DNA from: Fidelibacterota bacterium
GTDB lineage: Bacteria > Fidelibacterota > JAANXI01
Length of the DNA: 12,051 nucleotides
Direction of reading: 5' to 3'
NCBI GenBank assembly: GCA_018263365.1
Contig: JAANXI010000172.1
Coordinates: 1-12,051 of the forward strand
Part shown: piece by piece, positions 7,018 through 12,051 of the stretch
Layout of the letters: every line of letters begins with the position of its first letter
How positions within the stretch are numbered: position 1 is the stretch's first letter
The notes under the pieces: model-generated
Told to the model about the DNA's origin: nothing
The model's database searches: none
What the model saw: the letters and a program-made list of their open reading frames with translations, nothing else
Program-made: the position numbers and the translations under genes

Positions 7018-8652
7018 ATGGTCACTCACAATCACTCTGATTTTTTGGTTATCGGTTCTGGTATTGCGGGGCTCTCGTTTGCGCTGAAGGCTGCTAAACT
7101 CGGATCGGTGACCATCGTAACCAAGAAAGAGCATAAGGACAGCAACACCAATTACGCGCAGGGTGGGATTGCTGCAGTGTGGGATTCGGCGGATACCTAT
7201 GAGCAACATGTGCAGGATACCCTCAATGCGGGCGCCGGCTTGTGTGATGAAAATGCCGTCAGGACGATGGTGCAGGAAGGCCCTGACAAAATCGAAGAGC
7301 TCATCGAATGGGGAGTCCGGTTTTCCAAAGATAACAACGGCTCCAACGATTACGCATTATCCCGCGAGGGAGGGCATTCCCATTCCAGAATTCTTCATTA
7401 CAAAGATATCACCGGCTGGGAGATCGAACGGGCGTTGGTAGAGGCGGTCAAAAAAAATCCGAACATTACTTTATTGGAAAATCACATGGCGGTGGACCTT
7501 ATTACGGAGCATCACACCCAGCACGCCGTCGATGTTGATGAACTACACTGTTTTGGAGCGTATGTTTTGGAGGGGGGAACCGGGCAAGTCCGGCCGTACA
7601 CCGCCCGAAATACCATGCTGTGCAGTGGAGGAGCGGCGCGCGCATATCTGCACAGCACTAACCCAGAGATCGCCACCGGCGATGGCATCGCGATGGCGTA
7701 CAGAGCCGGGGCCGTCTTGGCGAATTTGGAATTCGTTCAGTTTCATCCAACCCTGTTTTATAATCCCGGGAATGAATCGTTCTTGATCTCTGAGGCGGTG
7801 CGTGGATACGGCGCCAAATTATTGACGGTGGCGGGTGATAGATTTATGCCCGGATATGACGAGCGGGCGGAACTGGCTCCCAGAGATATCGTGGCGCGCG
7901 CCATCGATGCGGAGATGAAAAAGAGCGGAGAGCCGTATGTGCTGCTGGATATCACCCACAAAGACGGCGGTGATGTCAAAGAGCGTTTTCCGAACATTTA
8001 TGAGCATTGTCTGGAGCATAAATACGACCTGACCAGCGAACCGATCCCGGTAGTGCCTGCTGCGCATTACGTCTGTGGCGGCATAGAGGTAGACCTGGAT
8101 GGACGGACAAATATCGACGGACTGTTTGTAATTGGAGAGGCCTCCTGCACAGGAGTCCACGGTGCCAATCGTCTTGCCAGTAATAGTCTGCTGGAAGCCG
8201 TCGTCTTTGCTGACCGGGCCGCCAGATATATCGCAGACTGTCAGGGCCAATGGATAGATGTACCTGTCGAACAAATTCCGGAATGGGATGATCGGGGCAC
8301 CGAAAACGCTGAGGAGTGGGTGCTCGTATCTCACGATCGGCAGGAGCTCCAGGAGCTCATGTGGGATTACGTCGGCATTATCCGAAGCAACGTCAGGTTG
8401 AAACGGGCGCTGAGACGGGTGCTGGTCATTAATGAAGAGGTTGAGGACTTTTATCGGCGGACAAAAGTCACCAGTAAACTTCTGGAGTTGCGAAACCTTG
8501 CTGCGGTTTCATATCTTATGATTCGTTCGGCAATGGAACGCAAAGAAAGCAGAGGATTGCATTATACCACGGATTACCCGGACCCGGTGGAAAGTGAAAA
8601 TACCAATACGGTTATCCAGCGACATGCCCGGCCCTGGAACACGACAAAATAA
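7018..8652 (+). CDS. nadB: L-aspartate oxidase
   Basis: This 544-residue flavoprotein (E. coli NadB has 540) oxidises L-aspartate to iminoaspartate, the first step of de novo NAD synthesis; NadA then makes quinolinate. The FAD-binding Rossmann motif is at the N-terminus (VIGSGIAGLSFALKAA, glycines 13, 15 and 18). Family motifs follow: NYAQGGIAAV, SREGGHSHSRI with E117, FVQFHPT with H243, PRDIVARAI with R289, PAAHYVCGG with H350, and HGANRLASNSLLEAVVFADRAA. These match the E. coli active-site residues E121, H244, R290 and H351. The motifs and length separate it from succinate dehydrogenase/fumarate reductase flavoproteins. A longer in-frame TTG start exists at 6994, but ATG 7018 gives the usual short N-terminus. 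AGGAAG at 6999-7004 is 13 nt upstream, a long but possible spacing. nadA and nadC are not in the window. Confidence 0.97.
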   Translation: MVTHNHSDFLVIGSGIAGLSFALKAAKLGSVTIVTKKEHKDSNTNYAQGGIAAVWDSADTYEQHVQDTLNAGAGLCDENAVRTMVQEGPDKIEELIEWGVRFSKDNNGSNDYALSREGGHSHSRILHYKDITGWEIERALVEAVKKNPNITLLENHMAVDLITEHHTQHAVDVDELHCFGAYVLEGGTGQVRPYTARNTMLCSGGAARAYLHSTNPEIATGDGIAMAYRAGAVLANLEFVQFHPTLFYNPGNESFLISEAVRGYGAKLLTVAGDRFMPGYDERAELAPRDIVARAIDAEMKKSGEPYVLLDITHKDGGDVKERFPNIYEHCLEHKYDLTSEPIPVVPAAHYVCGGIEVDLDGRTNIDGLFVIGEASCTGVHGANRLASNSLLEAVVFADRAARYIADCQGQWIDVPVEQIPEWDDRGTENAEEWVLVSHDRQELQELMWDYVGIIRSNVRLKRALRRVLVINEEVEDFYRRTKVTSKLLELRNLAAVSYLMIRSAMERKESRGLHYTTDYPDPVESENTNTVIQRHARPWNTTK

Positions 8653-8927
8653 GGATTGGTATGATTGATTTGTTTGAAGTCGTAAATTAAATGTCGGGAG
8701 AAAAGGGGAAAATTGTGAAAGGTATAAGGTATAGGAGAATAAGGAATAAGAACCGGGGACCCTGGACACCCGACTGTGGACTGCGAACCTGAACACTCGT
8801 CCAATTTTTAACGACAATACAATAGCACTCCTCCGTCGCAGCGGAGCGGTGGAAACACGGTAACATCCGCAATACATGATTAAGTTCGAACAAATAATCT
8901 GAACTCGCGCACACGAAACTGGTTCCT
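8653..8927. other. Non-coding gap between nadB and the ABC operon
   Basis: I see no credible gene in these 275 nt on either strand; the minus-strand frames here have no recognisable content and run into the ABC gene antisense. There is no intrinsic terminator after nadB. The gap contains a degenerate heptamer tandem repeat (8721-8797) and a small inverted repeat (CTCCG 8831-8835 with CGGAG 8842-8846) without a T run. No convincing promoter for the ABC operon was found by eye. Confidence 0.6.
8721..8797. repeat. Degenerate 7-nt-period tandem repeat
   Basis: Two adjoining blocks have a 7-nt period. The first is AT-rich: GGTATAA, GGTATAG, GAGAATA, AGGAATA (8721-8748). The second is GC-richer, with a GGAC/GAAC core beginning at 8757, 8764, 8771 (CGAC), 8778, 8785 and 8791, the last step being 6 nt. 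Related AT-rich sequence recurs at 11256-11276, upstream of the HU gene. Heptamer intergenic repeats are known in other bacteria (for example STRR repeats of cyanobacteria), but the function here is unknown. Confidence 0.6.
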
Positions 8928-9857
8928 ATGGAAGCCTCAATTTCCCTGAAAAATGTCTCAAAGCAGTACGGTCTTCGAAAGGCGTTAAAACAGGTAAGTT
9001 TTGGCGTGGAAAAGAACACGATTTTCTGTCTGGTTGGACCCAGCGGGGCGGGGAAGACGACGCTGTTAAATGTTCTCACTACCTTAGTCAGACCGGATGA
9101 CGGCACTATTTATATCCACGGACTTAACCTGAAGACCCGGGCGGCAAAAATCCGGGCGTTCACCGGTTATGTTCCGGAGTCCAATACATTAAATCCGGTC
9201 AGCACCATCTTTGAAAACCTGCGAATTCACGGGATACTCAACGGATTACCTGGTGATAAAGCCTCCACCAGAGCGATGCGACAACTGGATCGATTTGAGA
9301 TGATTGATCACGCCCACGATTTGCCGCCCGAACTGTCCTACGGGATGCAGCGGCGGGCGTTGGTCGCCAGAGCGTTGGTTTCGCAACCAGAGATTTTATA
9401 CCTGGATGAACCAACCGCCAATGTCGACTATCCGACCAGACGACTTATCTGGAAAGTACTGAACGAATGGCGCGATAGAGCGACTATTTTTGTGACCTCC
9501 AGAGATATCCAGGAAGTGGAGCAACACGCAGACCGAATCATGATCCTTGCTGACGGGGATATTATTATGGATGGCGCACCGGAGTCGCTGCGGACGGATA
9601 GTGCACGGCCGGTGGAATACATGCTCCGGTTCAAATCGGAGAACGTCCAGTACAGGAAGGTGCTGGAGTCCGCAGAGGCGGTGAAGGCACTGGAACAGAA
9701 TGGACGTACATTTACGTTGCAACTGCAGGATGGTTATGGCCTGGAGACAGTACTTCGCAACTTTAACGACGAACAGATCGAACAATTCACGGTAACCAAG
9801 CCTTCGCTCAATGAGATTATCATGGATTTAATTCATAAAAAACTGGCACTGGACTGA
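8928..9857 (+). CDS. ABC transporter ATP-binding protein with altered catalytic loops
   Basis: This 309-residue ATPase subunit should power the permease encoded next to it. It resembles the DrrA/NatA/CcmA type that partners ABC-2 exporters: a nucleotide-binding domain (about 4-225) plus a C-terminal tail of about 85 residues. Walker A is GPSGAGKTT (K43), Walker B is ILYLDEPTA (D160, catalytic E161), and an A-loop tyrosine is present in KQYG. Three usually conserved sites differ. The Q-loop reads GYVPES, with E84 where Gln is expected. The signature reads LSYGMQRR (136-143) instead of LSGGQ/LSGGM. The H-loop reads VTSRDIQEVE, with R192 in place of the switch histidine. No frameshift or stop breaks the gene. 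There is no clear Shine-Dalgarno before ATG 8928. The stop codon overlaps the permease start (TGATG), so the two are translationally coupled. The substrate cannot be told from sequence. Confidence 0.92.
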   Translation: MEASISLKNVSKQYGLRKALKQVSFGVEKNTIFCLVGPSGAGKTTLLNVLTTLVRPDDGTIYIHGLNLKTRAAKIRAFTGYVPESNTLNPVSTIFENLRIHGILNGLPGDKASTRAMRQLDRFEMIDHAHDLPPELSYGMQRRALVARALVSQPEILYLDEPTANVDYPTRRLIWKVLNEWRDRATIFVTSRDIQEVEQHADRIMILADGDIIMDGAPESLRTDSARPVEYMLRFKSENVQYRKVLESAEAVKALEQNGRTFTLQLQDGYGLETVLRNFNDEQIEQFTVTKPSLNEIIMDLIHKKLALD

Positions 9858-10606
9858 TGTCGAAATTTTTTACACTCCTGTCAAATGAATTACAGCAGGT
9901 AGTCCGGCATCCGAACCGGGAAGTTATCCCGGTCCTCATATTCGGTGTTCTTTCGTATATCGGGTTAGAATTCGGCCTCCAAAACCTGATTCCCACTATC
10001 CAGCAGGTGGATACCACACTTTGGTTTCTACCTGGTCTTATTCTGTTCTACCTGATGTTTGTGGCGTATCAGTATGCCAACGCGAAAATACTGGAAAAGG
10101 TTGAAAGCGGTTATCTGTCTGCATTGCGAAGTAATGCTGCTAGTCCCTGGACTTTTGTGTTCGCCTTTATTGCGGATACACTCATCGTCAGCATAGTGAA
10201 AGCACTCATTATCGTGGGAATCTTTGCAATTCTTACACCAGATATCGGCGGATTTATTCCGTGGATGGGTATTTTGGGCATCGGAGCACTCACTACTGTA
10301 TTCTGGGCGGGCGCCGGAATCGTTTTGGGATTGCTTCGCAAGGAATACCTGGCCGCCAGCCAGATATTTTCACACATAATTCTACCTTTGTTGGCGGTTA
10401 CCGGATTACTGATACCGATTCAGGTATATCCCGGTCAAATTGAATTGATCACACTGCTCATTCCTGCGACGTACGGATTTGAATTGTCGAGGGCAACCCT
10501 GGGAATCGTTGAATTTCAGGGATGGATGCTTGCGGCGTTGTTCGGATGGGCGATTGCTGCGGTGAGCCTCGCTGTTTACGCATTGCACACGGAGGGTCGC
10601 CGATGA
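9857..10606 (+). CDS. ABC-2 type transporter permease
   Basis: This 249-residue integral membrane protein forms the channel part of the exporter with the preceding ATPase. By eye it has six hydrophobic segments, near residues 24-45, 55-75, 100-125, 133-160, 172-192 and 222-243. This is the usual layout of the ABC-2 (DrrB/NodJ-like) family, and the length is normal. The N-terminal stretch before the first segment (MSKFFTLLSNELQQVVRHPN) resembles the amphipathic lead-in common in this family. ATG 9857 overlaps the stop of the ATPase gene by one base, and its own stop overlaps the next start (ATGA at 10603-10606), so all three genes form one operon. Exported compound unknown; drug, lipid or polysaccharide substrates are all possible for the family. 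Confidence 0.88.
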   Translation: MSKFFTLLSNELQQVVRHPNREVIPVLIFGVLSYIGLEFGLQNLIPTIQQVDTTLWFLPGLILFYLMFVAYQYANAKILEKVESGYLSALRSNAASPWTFVFAFIADTLIVSIVKALIIVGIFAILTPDIGGFIPWMGILGIGALTTVFWAGAGIVLGLLRKEYLAASQIFSHIILPLLAVTGLLIPIQVYPGQIELITLLIPATYGFELSRATLGIVEFQGWMLAALFGWAIAAVSLAVYALHTEGRR

Positions 10607-11073
10607 AGGCATATCTCGCTGGGGCAATCGAACATGCTCCGGACAACGGGATAGCGTGGCGACGCGATGTGACCCAGTTCCTGGCGGACATCCTTGGCCA
10701 TACAGTGTACGATCCGACTACGGAAGAACTCAGTATCCTGAGCCAGGAGGAATCGGCAAACTTTCGGGGTTACAAGCAGAACAACTTACCCGAATACCAG
10801 CGGATCGTTCGGAAGCTGATCGCTCATGATCTATCCATCTTAACCACGGATATCGATTATGTGATCTGCCTGTGGGATAATTACGTAAAAAACGGCGGCG
10901 GAACCCAGGGAGAAATTACCGTATCACACCTGCACGGCATCCCGGTGTATCTGGTTTCCGAGATGGAGACGGAGAAGATCAGCGGCTGGATTTTGGGTTG
11001 TGTTTCCAAAGTGTTCACTTCATTTGAGGAACTGGAAAACCATTTAGTTCAAAAATACGGTGAAAAAGGCTAA
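10603..11073 (+). CDS. Nucleoside 2-deoxyribosyltransferase-like protein
   Basis: This 156-residue soluble protein looks like the nucleoside 2-deoxyribosyltransferase fold. The N-terminus MKAYLAGAIEHAPDNGIAW carries the family's YLAG-type strand and loop. The central YVICLWDNYVKNGGGTQGEI places an Asp (D92) and a Glu (E104, in the GTxxE motif) where the family has its catalytic pair, followed by HGIPVYLV. Characterised members exchange the base of 2'-deoxynucleosides, forming a covalent sugar intermediate on the Glu. Relatives hydrolyse nucleotides or modify other N-glycosides, so the substrate here is open. The ATG at 10603 is preferred over an upstream in-frame ATG at 10522: it begins at the conserved strand, has GGAGG at 10591-10595 with 7-nt spacing, and overlaps the permease stop. 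The coupling suggests a joint role with the transporter. It could be called simply a DUF4406-like protein. Confidence 0.72.
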   Translation: MKAYLAGAIEHAPDNGIAWRRDVTQFLADILGHTVYDPTTEELSILSQEESANFRGYKQNNLPEYQRIVRKLIAHDLSILTTDIDYVICLWDNYVKNGGGTQGEITVSHLHGIPVYLVSEMETEKISGWILGCVSKVFTSFEELENHLVQKYGEKG

Positions 11074-11316
11074 AATCCCTGTCATAATTGGATTCAAGGC
11101 ATTTTTTCGCTTGACTTTTACTCCCCGAATGGCAATTTTCAACTATGTTCAGAGGGAAATGAAGTACTTCAAACAGACTCATTGCCAATGCATTTGATGA
11201 CTAATTCATTGGGAAGAATGTGCGCGGTGATCTGAACAACGCAAACCAAAGCCGTGTATAGAAGGTATAGGAATAAAGTGTAATCAGAACAAAACGAATA
11301 ACTCAGGAGGACAGGC
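11074..11316. promoter_or_regulatory. Upstream region of the HU gene
   Basis: These 243 nt hold the presumed control region of the HU gene. A good -35-like TTGACT is at 11111-11116, but no clear -10 lies 16-18 nt later; the nearest TATGTT (11144) is 27 nt away, so the promoter is uncertain. A perfect 12-bp palindrome, TGAAGTACTTCA, is at 11160-11171, and an 11-nt inverted repeat, CATTGCCAATG, is at 11180-11190. TGGCAAT at 11130-11136 and ATTGCCA at 11181-11187 are inverted copies of each other. A heptamer-like AT-rich repeat lies near 11256-11276. No gene is visible, and no T-run terminator follows the previous operon. Confidence 0.4.
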
Positions 11317-11595
11317 ATGAACAAATCCGAACTTATTGATAGCATGGCTGACAAAGGTGGAATTACCAAAGCCGATGCAGAGCGCGCTCTGAACGCTTTT
11401 ACCGATACGGTAACTGAGGCACTGGCCGGTGATAAGGAAAAAATCACCCTCGTCGGTTTCGGTACTTTCAGCACGTCTGAACGGGCCGCCCGGACAGGCC
11501 GGAATCCCCAGACCGGTGAAACCATTAATATCCCTGCCACGACAGTTCCGAAGTTCAAAGCAGGTAAAAACCTGAAGGAATCTGTCAAAGGTTAA
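11317..11595 (+). CDS. hup: HU family DNA-binding protein
   Basis: This 92-residue protein is a histone-like nucleoid protein that binds and bends DNA as a dimer. It has the standard HU/IHF length. The N-terminus MNKSELIDSMADKGGITKADAERALNAF forms the two helices of the dimer body. GFGTFSTSERAARTGRNPQTGE is the beta arm with the family signature (the RxGRNPxTG core), including the Asn-Pro of the arm tip that inserts into the DNA minor groove. The basic C-terminus (KFKAGKNLKESVKG) is also typical. The sequence is closer to HU than to IHF subunits. The start is fixed by a perfect AGGAGG at 11305-11310, 6 nt before ATG, the strongest ribosome binding site in the window, fitting an abundant protein. 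The gene appears monocistronic, with a strong terminator downstream. Confidence 0.96.
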   Translation: MNKSELIDSMADKGGITKADAERALNAFTDTVTEALAGDKEKITLVGFGTFSTSERAARTGRNPQTGETINIPATTVPKFKAGKNLKESVKG

Positions 11596-11674
11596 GCGTT
11601 TGGTGACCATAGTTGGGGAGATGTACTGACTTGCTTCCCGGCTGTTGAAATATACGCTCCAAACGATGTACTTT

Positions 11675-11714
11675 AAGGTATAGTCGTTGAAATCTCAGCG
11701 GCTATGCCTTTTTT
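11675..11714 (+). terminator. Intrinsic terminator of the HU gene
   Basis: A stem of about 14 pairs, including a few G-U, joins 11675-11688 (AAGGTATAGTCGTT) with 11697-11710 (AGCGGCTATGCCTT). The loop is 8 nt and is followed by six T (11709-11714). It lies 80 nt after the HU stop codon, so the transcript has a sizeable 3' UTR. Confidence 0.85.
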
Positions 11715-11761
11715 GTTGTATGCAAGCGGAATATCTAAACTGAACAACGGTTTTAACACCA

Positions 11762-12051
11762 ATGATCCATAATGTGGGCATAGATGTCGGTCGCAGCGGG
11801 GTGAAACTCGCCTGGAAGTCCAGTGGAGGAGATATTCAGCAGGTTCGAATTCCGAAGTTCACGGATTATATCGACTGGAAAGCCGATGATACGGTTGCCG
11901 AATATGCGCAATCATGGTGTGAACAGGCCGGCGTGACACTTGCTAAATATGCTGCCATAGTCATTGGCGCCACCGGCGCCGTCGAATTCGAACGCCGATT
12001 TCTGGACGGTGAGAGACAATTTGAACTCCTGGGAGACGTTTCTAGATCGGA
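11762..12051 (+). CDS. N-terminal part of an actin/sugar-kinase-fold (ASKHA-like) protein, cut by window end
   Basis: An open frame of 96 codons runs from ATG 11762 to the window edge without a stop. It opens MIHNVGIDVGRSGVKLAWK. The IDVGxSxVK stretch resembles the phosphate-1 loop of the ASKHA superfamily (actin, ParM, Hsp70, sugar kinases), most like the N-terminus of ParM/Alp7-type actin-like proteins (DVGxxxVK). A later IVIGATGAVEF could be a beta strand and loop, but only the first domain is visible. An in-frame TGA at 11741-11743 lies upstream, so ATG 11762 is the first possible ATG start. No clear Shine-Dalgarno is seen. It begins 47 nt after the HU terminator, so it should be its own transcription unit. 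It could equally be a BadF/ROK-like kinase; the exact family is not decidable from this fragment. Confidence 0.6.
   Translation, partial: MIHNVGIDVGRSGVKLAWKSSGGDIQQVRIPKFTDYIDWKADDTVAEYAQSWCEQAGVTLAKYAAIVIGATGAVEFERRFLDGERQFELLGDVSRS

Noticed and set aside
6317..7018. 233-codon open frame on the minus strand under the polA 3' end
   Set aside because: It is antisense to the conserved polymerase domain, has no recognisable motif, and is a shadow frame.
8831..8846. Small hairpin CTCCG/CGGAG as a nadB terminator
   Set aside because: The stem is only 5 bp and has no T run.
8687..9106. 139-codon minus-strand frame across the nadB-ABC gap
   Set aside because: Most of it is antisense to the Walker A region of the ABC gene; the remainder reads through the heptamer repeat and shows no motif.
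10522..10602. Longer start for the deoxyribosyltransferase-like gene
   Set aside because: It would overlap the permease by 85 nt and encode sequence unlike the family. ATG 10603 has GGAGG and the ATGA overlap.
11129..11150. Possible sigma54 promoter (TGGCA) upstream of the HU gene
   Set aside because: The required GC/TTGC element at the -12 position is absent at the correct spacing.
1..12051. CRISPR array, insertion sequence, tRNA or phage attachment site
   Set aside because: I found no regularly spaced direct repeats with spacers, no transposase or integrase reading frame, and no tRNA cloverleaf by eye.

Overview
The window looks like a chromosomal piece from a Gram-negative bacterium. It carries a TonB-dependent outer-membrane receptor with an N-terminal carboxypeptidase-regulatory-like domain, an architecture typical of the Fibrobacteres-Chlorobi-Bacteroidetes (FCB) supergroup. 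Several genes have good Shine-Dalgarno sequences (receptor, HU, deoxyribosyltransferase-like gene), and polA has a classical TTGCGA-17-TATAAT promoter. These are uncommon in Bacteroidota proper, so a relative such as Marinimicrobia, Calditrichota or KSB1-type lineages is my best guess. This is inference; no rRNA or tRNA gene is present. All recognised genes lie on the + strand. I saw no insertion sequence, CRISPR array, tRNA or integrase.

Layout: (1) 1-1112 holds a decayed radical-SAM gene, with its iron-sulfur cysteine motif intact but broken by a stop codon and two frameshifts. (2) 1113-1585 is a regulatory leader with two complete TPP (thiamine pyrophosphate) riboswitches in series, each followed by its own intrinsic terminator, and a likely promoter ahead of the first. 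(3) 1586-4072 is the receptor gene they control, almost certainly for a thiamine compound, followed by a 12-bp-stem terminator. (4) polA (4241-6985) starts behind its own promoter just after that terminator; nadB (7018-8652) follows 32 nt later. (5) 8653-8927 is non-coding and contains a degenerate 7-nt-period tandem repeat. (6) 8928-11073 is a tightly overlapping three-gene operon: an ABC ATPase with altered Q-loop, signature and H-loop residues, an ABC-2 permease, and a small nucleoside 2-deoxyribosyltransferase-like protein. (7) 11317-11595 encodes an HU-family protein with a strong ribosome binding site and a strong terminator. (8) 11762 to the end is the start of an actin/sugar-kinase-fold (ASKHA-like) protein cut by the window edge.

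The most notable items are the tandem TPP riboswitch in front of an outer-membrane receptor, and the ABC/ABC/deoxyribosyltransferase-like operon, whose ATPase has lost canonical catalytic-loop residues. The core genes (polA, nadB, hup) look intact, with all expected active-site residues.
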